From: Armigeres subalbatus
Taxonomy: Eukaryota; Arthropoda; Insecta; Diptera; Culicidae
Length of the DNA stretch: 64,000 bases
Reading direction: 5' to 3'
NCBI RefSeq assembly: GCF_024139115.2
Contig: NC_085139.1
Span: 71,095,203 to 71,159,202 of the forward strand
The translations under genes and the position numbers were made by a program. A model generated the notes under the pieces. That model was not told the DNA's origin and ran no database searches. It saw nothing but the letters and a program-made list of their open reading frames with translations. This document shows, in pieces, positions 45,982 through 57,800 of this stretch. How positions within the stretch are numbered: position 1 is the first letter of the stretch; each line of letters starts with the position of its first letter.

Positions 45982-46367
45982 GTTCATCGAAGAGCTGTAG
46001 CCCATCAAGTATCAAGTAAGCACACCCGACGAACTTCGTTCCGCCTAAAGTTGATTTATTGTCTAATTAGTTCTTGGGCTATGCAGAAATTTCTGCTTCA
46101 TTTGTATGGGAGCCCCCCTTTCCAGAAGAGGGAGGAAACCGCCATTGAAACATATTATGCTTCCAAAATCTCCACATGCCAGATTAATTAATTCTCGAGT
46201 TATGAAGAAATTGGTGTTTCGTTTGTATGTGAACCGGGTTTCGAACCATCTTAAGAACCTTCCCCGGTCCCAAAAACCTCTGCATACAAATTTTCACGCC
46301 GATCGGTTCAGAAGTTTCCGATTATATAATGTTCAGACAGACAGAAATTCATTTGTATGCATAAAGA

Positions 46368-46736
46368 TTTTTAAATACGTAAGTTTTAAATCACCATTTG
46401 AATTTGAAGCAAAAAAAGAATATTTTACATAATTTGAAATGATTGCATTAAGCGACCCCAAGACACAATAAGTTGATGTGGAACATCGTATTTTAACAAA
46501 CATTGGTCACAGTAGTTTATGTTCACGTTAAAAAAGGAAGGTCGGTTTGCTTAATTTGTTCAGAAAGTTTTGCTATATTGAAAACATAATATCTCAATCT
46601 AAGCATTCTATGAAATACGATATTTGAAAAAGCCCAGGTAGGAAACAAAAGATTTTAAATATCTTGGCTGTGCATATGCACAGCACATGTTTCGAAATGG
46701 ACAAATTGATATGAAATATGCGAAGAAGAATCCACG
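46368..46736. other. Unassigned AT-rich sequence
   Basis: No gene, TIR or tandem repeat recognised. Confidence 0.4.
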
Positions 46737-46808
46737 TGTCTTGGAGGGACTCGAACCCTCAATCTCCTATTCTCTAGATAGGCGTGATAACCCCTACACA
46801 ACAAGATC
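46737..46808 (-). tRNA. tRNA-like sequence (72 bases), possible pseudogene or SINE head
   Basis: Minus strand folds as a tRNA: imperfect acceptor (GATCTTG with CAAGACA), D arm GTG..CAC, anticodon stem CCTAT/ATAGG with loop CTAGAGA (formal anticodon AGA), five-base variable region and T arm GAGGG TTCGAGT CCCTC. The B box GGTTCGAGTCC is perfect; the A-box region reads TGTAGGGGTTATCACG. A serine-type anticodon in a short-variable-arm body and two acceptor mismatches argue against a working tRNA-Ser. A tRNA-derived repeat is more likely. No CCA or T-run terminator was noted. Confidence 0.45.
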
Positions 46809-47487
46809 ACTTAAAGGTCACGTTTGCGGAAAAGCCATCAGAATCCGAGTACCAACGTCCATTGCAATTATCTCTTTTTTGCAAATTGATATCTTTCGGA
46901 TGCTTGATTTGTCCAATCTTCACATGTGCTTTACTGTTGTATATCCACAGTCAAGCAAGCCACCTTGTTTATTATTCGAGAAACATCACACTCTATGCCC
47001 CCAACAACGGGCTGGGTGGATTTGTATAGAGTTAGACCTGTGTGCCGCCGCGCCACGCCGCCACCGCCGGTGGTTTTACTCGCGCCGCCGCCGCCGACGA
47101 TTTTGGGTCGGCGCGCCACCGATCATAATTTTGCCACGCCGATGACTAATCGTAATACAAAAATCAATTAACTTAAGTCGACTACTGTAACACAAATACA
47201 TACATATACTGATTTTTTTGTAGAGGGATGAAGGCAAATCTGCATACAGACACCTGAAATTATCACTCAGGGAGTGGGGTTGGCGTGCAAGGCAGAAGGC
47301 CAGCCCGCCGGACCCACTAAACCCACCCAAGCAACAGAAGATTACTTGAGTTACCCTCTCTACTAATACGCTGGTTTCCCCAGGAACTGCCTCCCAGCAT
47401 TACTTCTGTGGGATAGGCAGTACTTAATGTACTCGCTCATTCACGTTCACACAGGTACTCATCCCGTATGAGTCTTACGGTGTCAGG
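46809..47487. other. Unassigned sequence with GCC-rich segment
   Basis: Contains the GCC-rich repeat at about 47,040-47,145 related to 41,715-41,845. The remainder, including GTGGGATAGGCAGTAC.. near 47,410, could be retrotransposon UTR but is not identified. Confidence 0.3.
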
Positions 47488-48860
47488 CCATTAGGCCGAA
47501 TTAGCAAAAAGAAGCATGAAGTGAAAAATGAGAAGTTCTTCACCTTATCCCTTCTTCCTTCCCCCTTCTTGTATCTACCTTCTTCTTTCTTCTTTCTTCT
47601 TTTCTCTTTCTTCATTCTTCCTTCTTTCTTCATCTTCTTCCTTCTTCCATCTTCCTTCTTCTTTCTTCCTTCTTCCTTCTTCCTTATTTCTTCTTCCTTC
47701 TTCCTCCTTCTTTCTTCATTCTCCCTTCTTCCTTCTTTCTTCTTCCTTCTTCCTTCTTCTTTCTTTCTTCTTTCTTCTTCCTTCTTCCTTCTGTGATCTT
47801 CTTTTTTCCTTCTTCCTTCTTTCTTCTTTATTCCTTCTTCCTTCTTCCTTCTTCCTTCTTCCTTCTTCCTTCTTCCTTCTTCCTTCTTCCTTATTTCTGC
47901 TTCCTTCTTCCTTCTTCCTTATTTCTGCTTCCTTCTTACTTCTTCCTTCTTCCTTCTTTCTTCTTCCTTCTTCCTTCTTCCTTCTTCCTTCTTCCTTCAA
48001 CCTTCATCCTTCCTCCTTCTTTCTTCTTTCTTCTTCCTTCTTCCTTCTTCCTTCTTCCTTTTTCCTTCTTCCTTCTTCCTTCTTCCTTTTTCCTTCTTCC
48101 TTCTTTTTTTTTCCTTTTTCTTTTTTTCATCTTCCTTCTTCCTTCTTCTTTATTCTTTCTTCCTTCTTCCTTCTTCCTTCTTTCTTCTTTCTTCTCCCTT
48201 CTTCCTTCGTCCTTCTTCTTTCTTCCTTCTTCCTTCTTCCTTCTTCCTTCTTACTTCTTTCTTCTTCCTTCTTACTTCTTCCTTCTTCCTCCTTTTTCCT
48301 TTTGTCTTCTTCCTTCTTTTATTTTTTTCTTCTTCCGTTCTACTTCTTCCTCACTTCGCACCAGAGCTTAAAATATTCATCTGCATGAAGCAACTTCGGT
48401 CCGAATTTTGACTACTCCACGAACTCATTCATTCGACTGTCACTGAATGTGGTTACTATGTGCAGATAAAAACATAATTAGCATTGTTGATGTTGATGTT
48501 TACCACTGAAAGTACCTCGCGGATGAAAATCGGATTCAGTCCTGTGTGATAAATCACTTTACTCATTTGAAACGTGGTCAGATTTCAGTGCATAAATATT
48601 CAATGACTAATATTCAACTGAATATTGACTGTCCAGAGACGACTATGAATGTGTCGGAAGTGAACTGACAAATGAACTAAAATGGTCTTCACTAAAAATT
48701 TTCGATTATTTTACACTCTGCTTCGCACTAGTCACTTCTCGCTCCCCAGTGCTCATTCGGGCTAATGGCCATTCGGCCTAATGACCGTTCGGCCTAATGA
48801 CCATCCGGCCTAATGACTTTCGGCCTTACGGCATTCGGCCTAATGACCCAGCATCGAGTC
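47488..48860 (-). repeat. Polypyrimidine (TTCTTCC) array with TTCGGCC borders, copy 2
   Basis: Inverted counterpart of 3995-7135. The left border reads GCCATTAGGCCGAATTAGC then GTGAAAAATGAGAAGTTCTT; the tract 47,540-48,355 is almost purely C and T with clean runs of the heptamer TTCTTCC. After unrelated sequence (48,370-48,710) the right border reads CTTCGCACTAGTCACTT then ATTCGGCCTAATGACC repeats (48,750-48,860). The 286-codon open frame here is a by-product of the repeat. Confidence 0.85.
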
Positions 48861-48930
48861 TTACTTGGGTGCTCTCTCAAAAACACCCTCTGACACACCC
48901 TGACACTCTTTCTTTATCCCACTCGCGCTG

Positions 48931-49380
48931 CCAGGGAACCTCTGCAATTGACCAATGTGTCCAGATACTCTGCAAATGGCTTCTATTGTATTTGACATTT
49001 GTATTACAAAATCAGAAAATTTGATGTGTTGCAAGCTGGGTTTCAGAACCATTCAAAAAGCGACAAGGGCGCCAGCTTCCCAGGGAACTTCCGAAAGTGG
49101 CCAATGTGCTCAGATGCTCTGCAAATGTCTTCTATTGTATTTGTGTTGCAGAATCACGAAGTTCGATGTATCGCAAGCTGGGTTTCAGAAACAATCAAAA
49201 GCTGACCACTTCCCTGAGGGCTTTAGGTTCCCAGGGACCCTCCGAAAGTGGCTAAGGTGCACAGATGCTCTGCAAATGTCTTCTATTATATTCGTGTTGC
49301 AAAATCACGAAGTTCGATGTGTCGCAAGCTGGGTTTCAGAACCACTCAAAAAGTGACCATTTCCCTGGGGGAACCAGGCT
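48931..49380 (+). repeat. Three tandem copies of a 149-151-base repeat
   Basis: Units start CCAGGGA at 48,931, 49,080 and 49,231 and share AGAT.CTCTGCAAATG.CTTC, AAGTTCGATGT and CGCAAGCTGGGTTTCAGAA. Copies 2 and 3 are closest. The reading frame across two units (48,955-49,356) stays open only because the unit lacks stops in that phase. Confidence 0.85.
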
Positions 49381-49466
49381 CCCGGAACATCTTTAACCGG
49401 ATTTTGCAGGCCCAAATGTGTAGTTTTTATTCCCACTATTTCAAAATCTCTTATATCTATTCTATA

Positions 49467-49853
49467 TCTATATACATAAAAATGAATTTCTGTCTGTCTG
49501 AACCTTATAGATTCGGAAACTACTGAACCGATTAGCGTGAAAATTTGAATGCAGAGGTTTTTGGGGCCAGGGAAGGTTCCTAAGATGGTTCGAGACCCCT
49601 CTCCGGTTCGAATAGGGGGCTGCAATAAAAATAAATCACAAATTTCTTCATAACTCGAGAATTAATCAAGCAAATGGAACCAAATCTAGCATGTGAAAGT
49701 TTTGGAAGGAAAGATATGTTTCTGTGGTAGTTCGAAATCCCTCCCTTTTCTGGAAAGGGGGGCTCCCATACAAATGAAACTGGAATTTCTACTCGAGAGC
49801 TAATCAGAGATTAAATCAATTTTAGGCGAAACAAAGTTCGTCGGGTCTGCTAG
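49467..49853 (+). mobile_element. Complete small Helitron (387 bases)
   Basis: It starts TCTATATACATAAAAATG after A and ends GGGTCTGCTAG before T, with CGAAACAAAGTTCG near the 3' end as the subterminal hairpin. Sequence matches the split copy at 42,641-46,367. No Rep-helicase coding, so non-autonomous. Directly beyond it (49,860 onward) another Helitron-like start (TCTACATAATAAAAATG) may mark a second element. Confidence 0.85.
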
Positions 49854-51840
49854 TATATATTCTACATAATAAAAATGAAATGGTCTGTGTTCGTATCCGC
49901 ATAACTCGAAAACGGCTAGATGGATTTTATTCATTCCTTCAGTTTAATTAAAGAGACATTCCTGGTTTGCAACACAATTTGAAAGCATTATTCTAAACAA
50001 CTCTAGAAAATTAAACAGTCTAGTTGAAATAGAACCAGCGCTTGAATAGATATTTTCCGATAATCAGATGCTCCACATTTTATTAACCATAAGTACATCC
50101 CAGAATCTGGCAATCAATCAATGAGGATTATCACCCGATTTTCTTTTATAAAAAAAAATAAAAAAGCTTATCACAATTTGATTGGCTGTGGGGAAACAGC
50201 TCATCTATTCTTTAGCTTCATTGAACACAATTTGTATCATTTAGTGAAAAATTGTATTCAGCTGATTTGCATTATTTATTGTCGGCTGCAAATCAATCAT
50301 CAACTGATGACACTTAGATTATATAAGTTTCTTATAGCTTATTAGACAAGATAATCTTTGATGTCGAGCTGCTTCCACGATTACACTAAGCAGTATGAAT
50401 AGGTACTAGTCATGATCAAACTGGGTGGTTCCATTCTATTCGAATGAAGTTTACACACGTTTCAAACAGCACTTTTAATTTACATTTCATTGTATTCCTC
50501 TGCATAAGCAACAGTCATGCATGGGGGACAGATTAGGTATTCTATCTGGCATACTTTCTGCTCAGCTCAACTAGCCAGTAAAACATAATTTGCTCCAATG
50601 GGATCAAATTGAATTCCATAAATTTCCACCGGAATTATGTTCCACTTGAAACTTTTTGATTTATTTCCCCATTCTAGGTGTGAGTCGGACAACATTTGTG
50701 AAGAAGAAAAATTGCTAACTGAATCGTTTAAATTCATGGCGGCCATTCTCGGGCCGTTTGTTGGTCCCTCGGTTCCCAGTGTTCACCGTTCCACCTTGCA
50801 GAGTCACATACTTTGTCCGCTCCCATATGGAATTCATTTCAGCCCAATTTCCGAAATCTTCGTCTTGCGAATGCCGTTCCAGATGTGTGATGAGAACAAG
50901 AATGGAATATAAAAGCAGAATCGGAAACTGGGTTGTGCTTCGCTGGAAAACTTTTTCTCTGAATTCGCTCGACAGCGCCGTCCTCCCCTTCCGCCACCCA
51001 GCCAACTCCTAAGGGGATCCGTGCGAAAATGTTGATCTGCGTGAGCGATAAATAACTCCCCGGTCGGAAAACGAAATCCTGTCTCGTGACGGCGCAGGGA
51101 CCCGCACGCAGCCCACTTTGGTCAATTGTTTTTCATCGTCAATGCATTCCGTTCCGTTGTCCACAAAAGGCATGGAGGCATGGAAAAGTTGAACGGGATG
51201 TGTCTTTGTTCATGCTCGACCGGAATCGGATTGTTGTTGAACATTCACGTTCCGGCCCAGCGGACATGACAAAGGGCTCCAAATCGAGCGTGCCCTTTGC
51301 TGATGCTGTTGCCTGCCAGTGTAGTCGAGACGGGTGGCTTCGGTCAAGCGGGGTTGGATCGTTTCAGACGAATGTGAGAAAATTCTTGATGATTTACAGT
51401 ATTTGAGTTACGGGTTGGTAAAGGAGGAGGTCAAAGATTTACAGTTTAGTATATTATAGGCCAACTGTTGTTCCCTTTCGTGTTTAATATAGTACCTTGA
51501 CTAAGCGCTGTGCTTGTAGACACAAAGGAATCCATTGTAGAGAGTATTTGTTTGAGATCTGAACGTTGTTGTTTGGGCTGCCAAGTTGTGAAACTTGTAG
51601 AACAGTATGGGGCTCACCTGAAACAAGAGATAATTTGAAAATACTGTTAAATAAATACACACGACAACGAAAAGAAGCGTGATAGAATGCAACGCACAGA
51701 AAATAAAATAAATTGAACAAATTGTTAAGACATCGATGAAAAGGTGAATTGAGTTCACATGCCACTATACAAAAGAATGAACCTAAAACATACTTTTTAA
51801 CTCAAAATTTTTCGAAACAGTGGAATAATAATAAAGCACA
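49854..51840. other. Unassigned, possibly unique host sequence
   Basis: Moderately GC parts at 50,740-51,360 contain overlapping open frames on both strands with no recognisable domains. No repeats, RNA genes or clear splice-bounded exons were found. It may be intron or intergenic host DNA. Confidence 0.35.
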
Positions 51841-54800
51841 AATCCAATCCAAATCCAATCCAAATCCAATCCAAATCCAATCCAAATCCAATCCAAATCC
51901 AATCCAAATCCAATCCAAATCCAATCCAAATCCAATCCAAACCATCCAAACCAATCCAAACCAATCCAAACCAATCCAAACCAATCCAAACCAACCAAAC
52001 CAATCCAAACCAATCCAAACCAATCCAAACCAATCCAAACCAATCCAAACCAACCAAACCAATCCAAACCAATCCAAATCCAATCCAAACCAACCAAACC
52101 AATCCAAACCAATCCAAACCAATCCAAACCAATCCAAACCAATCCAAACCAATCCAAACCAATCCAAACCAATCCAATCCAAACCAACCAAACCAATCCA
52201 AACCAACCAAACCAATCCAAACCAATCCAAACCAATCCAAACCAATCCAAACCAACCAAACCAATCCAAACCAACCAAACCAATCCAAACCAATCCAAAC
52301 CAATCCAAACCAATCCAAACCAATCCAAACCAATCCAAACCAACCAAACCAATCCAAACCAATCCAAATCAAACCACATCCAATCCAAATCAAACCACAT
52401 CCAACCAAACCAACCAAACCAATCCAAACCAATCCAAACCAACCAAACCAATCCAAACCAATCCAAACCAATCCAAACCAATCCAAACCAATCCAAACCA
52501 ATCCAAACCAATCCAAACCAACCAAACCAATCCAAACCAATCCAAACCAATCCAAACCAATCCAAACCAATCCAAACCAACCAAACCAACCAAACCAATC
52601 CAAACCAATCCAAACCAATCCAAACCAACCAAACCAACCAAACCAATCCAAACCAATCCAAACCAATCCAAACCAACCAAACCAATCCAAACCAATCCAA
52701 ACCAACCAAACCAATCCAAACCAACCAAACCAATCCAAACCAACCAAACCAATCCAAACCAATCCAAACCAATCCAAACCAATCCAAACCAATCCAAACC
52801 AATCCAAACCAATCCAAACCAATCCAAACCAACCAAACCAACCAAACCAATCCAAACCAATCCAAACCAATCCAAACCAATCCAAACCAATCCAAACCAA
52901 TCCAAACCAATCCAAACCAATCCAAACCAATCCAAACCAACCAAACCAATCCAATCCAAACCAATCCAAACCAACCAAACCAATCCAAACCAACCAAACC
53001 AATCCAAACCAACCAAACCAATCCAAACCAATCCAAACCAACCAAACCAATCCAAACCAACCAAACCAATCCAAACCAACCAAACCAATCCAAACCAACC
53101 AAATCCAACCAATCCAAACCAATCCAAACCAATCCAAACCAATCCAAACCATCCAAACCAATCCAAACCAACCAAACCAATCCAAACCAACCAAACCAAT
53201 CCAAACCAATCCAAACCAATCCAAACCAACCAAACCAATCCAAACCAATCCAAACCAATCCAAACCAACCAAACCAATCCAAACCAATCCAAACCAATCC
53301 AAACCAATCCAAACCAATCCAAACCAACCAAACCAATCCAAACCAACCAAACCAATCCAAACCAATCCAAACCAATCCAAACCAATCCAAACCAATCCAA
53401 ACCAAACCAAACCAATCCAAACCAATCCAAACCAACCAAACCAATCCAAATCAAACCACATCCAATCCAAACCAATCCAAACCAATCCAAACCAACCAAA
53501 CCAATCCAAACCAATCCAAACCAATCCAAACCAATCCAAACCAATCCAAACCAACCAAACCAATCCAAACCAACCAAACCAATCCAAACCAATCCAAATC
53601 CAATCCAAACCAACCAAACCAACCAAACCAATCCAAACCAATCCAAACCAACCAAACCAATCCAAACCAATCCAAACCAATCCAAACCAACCAAACCAAT
53701 CCAAACCAATCCAAACCAATCCAAACCAACCAAACCAATCCAAACCAACCAAACCAATCCAAACCAACCAAACCAATCCAAACCAATCCAAACCAACCAA
53801 ACCAATCCAAACCAATCCAAACCAATCCAAACCAACCAAACCAATCCAAACCAACCAAACCAATCCAAACCAACCAAACCAATCCAAACCAACCAAACCA
53901 ACCAAACCAATCCAAACCAATCCAAACCAACCAAACCAATCCAAACCAACCAAACCAATCCAAACCAATCCAAACCAATCCAAACCAACCAAACCAATCC
54001 AAACCAACCAAACCAATCCAAACCAACCAAACCAATCCAAACCAATCCAACCAATCCAAACCAATCCAAACCAACCAAACCAATCCAAACCAATCCAAAC
54101 CAACCAAACCAATCCAAACCAATCCAAACCAATCCAAACCAATCCAAACCAATCCAAACCAACCAAACCAATCCAAACCAATCCAAACCAATCCAAACCA
54201 ATCCAAACCAACCAAACCAATCCAAACCAACCAAACCAATCCAAACCAACCAAACCAATCCAAACCAATCCAAACCAATCCAAACCAACCAAACCAACCA
54301 AACCAATCCAAACCAATCCAAACCAATCCAAACCAACCAAACCAATCCAAACCAACCAAACCAACCAAACCAACCAAACCAATCCAAACCAATCCAAACC
54401 AATCCAAACCAATCCAAACCAATCCAAACCAATCCAAATCCAACCAAACCAACCAAACCAATCCAAACCAACCAAACCAATCCAAACCAATCCAAACCAA
54501 TCCAAACCAACCAAACCAATCCAAACCAACCAAACCAATCCAAACCAATCCAAACCAATCCAAACCAATCCAAACCAACCAAACCAATCCAAACCAACCA
54601 AACCAATCCAAACCAACCAAACCAATCCAAACCAATCCAAACCAATCCAAACCAATCCAAACCAACCAAACCAACCAAACCAATCCAAACCAATCCAAAC
54701 CAACCAAACCAATCCAAACCAACCAAACCAATCCAAACCAACCAAACCAACCAAACCAATCCAAACCAACCAAACCAATCCAAACCAATCCAAACCAATC

Positions 54801-57800
54801 CAAACCAACCAAACCAATCCAAACCAATCCAAATCAAACCAACATCCAATCCAAACCAAACCACATCCAATCCAAACCAATCCAAACCAATCCAAACCAA
54901 CCCAAACCAACCAAACCAATCCAAACCAATCCAAACCAATCCAAACCAATCCAAACCAATCCAAACCAATCCAAACCAACCAAACCAATCCAAACCAATC
55001 CAAACCAATCCAAACCAATCCAAACCAATCCAAACCAATCCAAACCAACCAAACCAATCCAAACCAATCCAAACCAATCCAAACCAACCAAACCAATCCA
55101 AACCAATCCAAACCAACCAAACCAATCCAAACCAACCAAACCAATCCAAACCAACCAAACCAACCAAACCAATCCAAACCAATCCAAACCAATCCAAACC
55201 AACCAAACCAATCCAAACCAACCAAACCAATCCAAACCAATCCAAACCAACCAAACCAATCCAAACCAACCAAACCAATCCAAACCAATCCAAACCAATC
55301 CAAACCAACCAAACCAATCCAAACCAATCCAAACCAATCCAAACCAATCCAAACCAACCAAACCAACCAAACCAATCCAAACCAACCAAACCAATCCAAA
55401 CCAATCCAAACCAACCAAACCAATCCAAACCAATCCAAACCAATCCAAACCAATCCAAACCAATCCAAACCAATCCAAACCAATCCAAACCAACCAAACC
55501 AATCCAAACCAATCCAAACCAACCAAACCAATCCAAACCAATCCAAACCAATCCAAACCAATCCAAACCAATCCAAACCAATCCAAACCAAATCCAATCC
55601 AAACCAACGCAAACCAATCCAAACCAATCCAAACCAAACCAACCAAACCAAACCAATCCAAACCAATCCAAACCAACCAAACCAATCCAAACCAACCAAA
55701 CCAATCCAAACCAATCCAAACCAACCAAACCAATCCAAACCAATCCAAACCAATCCAAACCAACCAAACCAATCCAAACCAACCAAACCAATCCAAACCA
55801 ACCAAACCAATCCAAACCAATCCAAACCAATCCAAACCAATCCAAACCAATCCAAACCAATCCAAACCAACCAAACCAATCCAAACCAACCAAACCAATC
55901 CAAACCAATCCAAACCAATCCAAACCAACCAAACCAATCCAAACCAATCCAAACCAATCCAAACCAACCAAACCAATCCAAACCAATCCAAACCAATCCA
56001 AACCAACCAAACCAATCCAAACCAACCAAACCAATCCAAACCAATCCAAACCAACCAAACCAATCCAAACCAATCCAAACCAATCCAAACCAATCCAAAC
56101 CAATCCAAACCAATCCAAACCAATCCAAACCAATCCAAACCAATCCAAACCAATCCAAACCAATCCAAACCAATCCAAACCAATCCAAACCAATCCAAAC
56201 CAATCCAAACCAACCAAACCAATCCAAACCAACCAAACCAATCCAAACCAATCCAAACCAATCCAAACCAACCAAACCAATCCAAACCAATCCAAACCAA
56301 CCAACCAAACCAATCCAAACCAATCCAAATCCAAACCAATCCAAACCAACCAAACCAATCCAAACCAATCCAAACCAATCCAAACCAATCCAAACCAACC
56401 AATCCAAACCAACCAAACCAATCCAACCAATCCAAACCAATCCAAACCAACCAAACCAACCAAACCAATCCAAACCAAACCAAACCAATCCAAACCAACC
56501 AAACCAATCCAAACCAATCCAAACCAATCCAAACCAATCCAAACCAATCCAAACCATCCAAACCAACCAAACCAATCCAAACCAATCCAAACCAATCCAA
56601 ACCAACCAAACCAATCCAAACCAACCAAACCAATCCAAACCAACCAAACCAACCAATCCAATCCAAACCAACCAAACCAATCCAAACCAACCAAACCAAC
56701 CAAACCAATCCAAACCAATCCAAACCAATCCAAACCAACCAAACCAATCCAAACCAATCCAAACCAACCAAACCAATCCAAACCAACCAAACCAATCCAA
56801 ACCAATCCAAACCAACCAAACCAATCCAAACCAATCCAAACCAATCCAAACCAACCAAACCAATCCAAACCAATCCAAACCAATCCAAACCAATCCAAAC
56901 CAATCCAAACCAACCAAACCAATCCAAATCCAATCCAAACCAACCAAACCAATCCAAACCAATCCAAACCAATCCAAACCAATCCAAACCAATCCAAACC
57001 AATCCAAACCAACCAAACCAATCCAAACCAACCAAACCAATCCAAACCAATCCAAACCAACCAAACCAATCCAAACCAATCCAAACCAACCAAACCAATC
57101 CAAACCAATCCAAACCAACCAAACCAACCAAACCAATCCAAACCAATCCAAACCAATCCAAACCAATCCAAACCAATCCAAACCAAACCACATCCAATCC
57201 AAACCAAACCACATCCAATCCAAACCAATCCAAACCCAATCCAAACCAATCCAAACCAATCCAAACCATTCCAAACCAACCAATCAAACCAATCCAAACC
57301 AATCCAAACCAACCAAACCAATCCAAACCAATCCAAACCAATCCAAACCAATCCAAACCAATCCAAACCAATCCAAACCAACCAAACCAATCCAAACCAA
57401 TCCAAACCCAATCCAATCCAAACCAATCCAAACCAATCCAAACCAATCCAAACTCAATCCAATCCAAACCAACCAAACCAATCCAAACCAATCCAAACCA
57501 ATCCAAACCAATCCAAACCAATCCAAACCAATCCAAACCAATCCAAACCAATCCAAACCAATCCAAACCAACCAAACCAATCCAAACCAATCCAAACCAA
57601 TCCAAACCAACCAAACCAATCCAATCCAAACCAACCAAACCCAATCCAATCCAAACCAATCCAAACCAATCCAAACCAATCAAACCAATCCAAACCAATC
57701 CAAACCAATCCAAACCCAATCCAAACCAATCCAAACCAATCCAAACCAATCCAAACCAACCAAACCAATCCAAAACCAATCCAAAACCAATCCAAACCAA

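Larger units (their letters stand above)
42655..46018 (+). mobile_element. Nearly full-length RTE-clade (JAM1-like) retrotransposon
   Basis: A 3364-base element with a perfect 12-base TSD AGCACACCCGAC (42,643-42,654; 46,019-46,030). The 5' UTR (42,655-43,034) is followed by endonuclease and RT coding, and the 3' end carries a short ATCAAGT tandem tail, as is usual for RTE elements. Frameshifts and stops disable it, but domain content is complete. Confidence 0.9.
42641..46367 (-). mobile_element. Helitron (minus strand), split by an RTE
   Basis: Read on the minus strand it starts TCTTTATGCATACAAATG (46,367) after A and ends GGGTGTGCTAG (42,641) before T, matching Helitron rules (TC start, CTAG end, A|T target). 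The subterminal palindrome CGGAACGAAGTTCG lies just before the end. The RTE sits 14 bases from the 3' end and duplicated AGCACACCCGAC. Without it the Helitron is about 350 bases, non-autonomous, and matches the copy at 49,467-49,853. Confidence 0.85.

Noticed and set aside
47521..48388. A 286-codon Phe/Leu/Ser/Pro frame
   Set aside because: Same cause: TTCTTCC repeats read in three successive phases.
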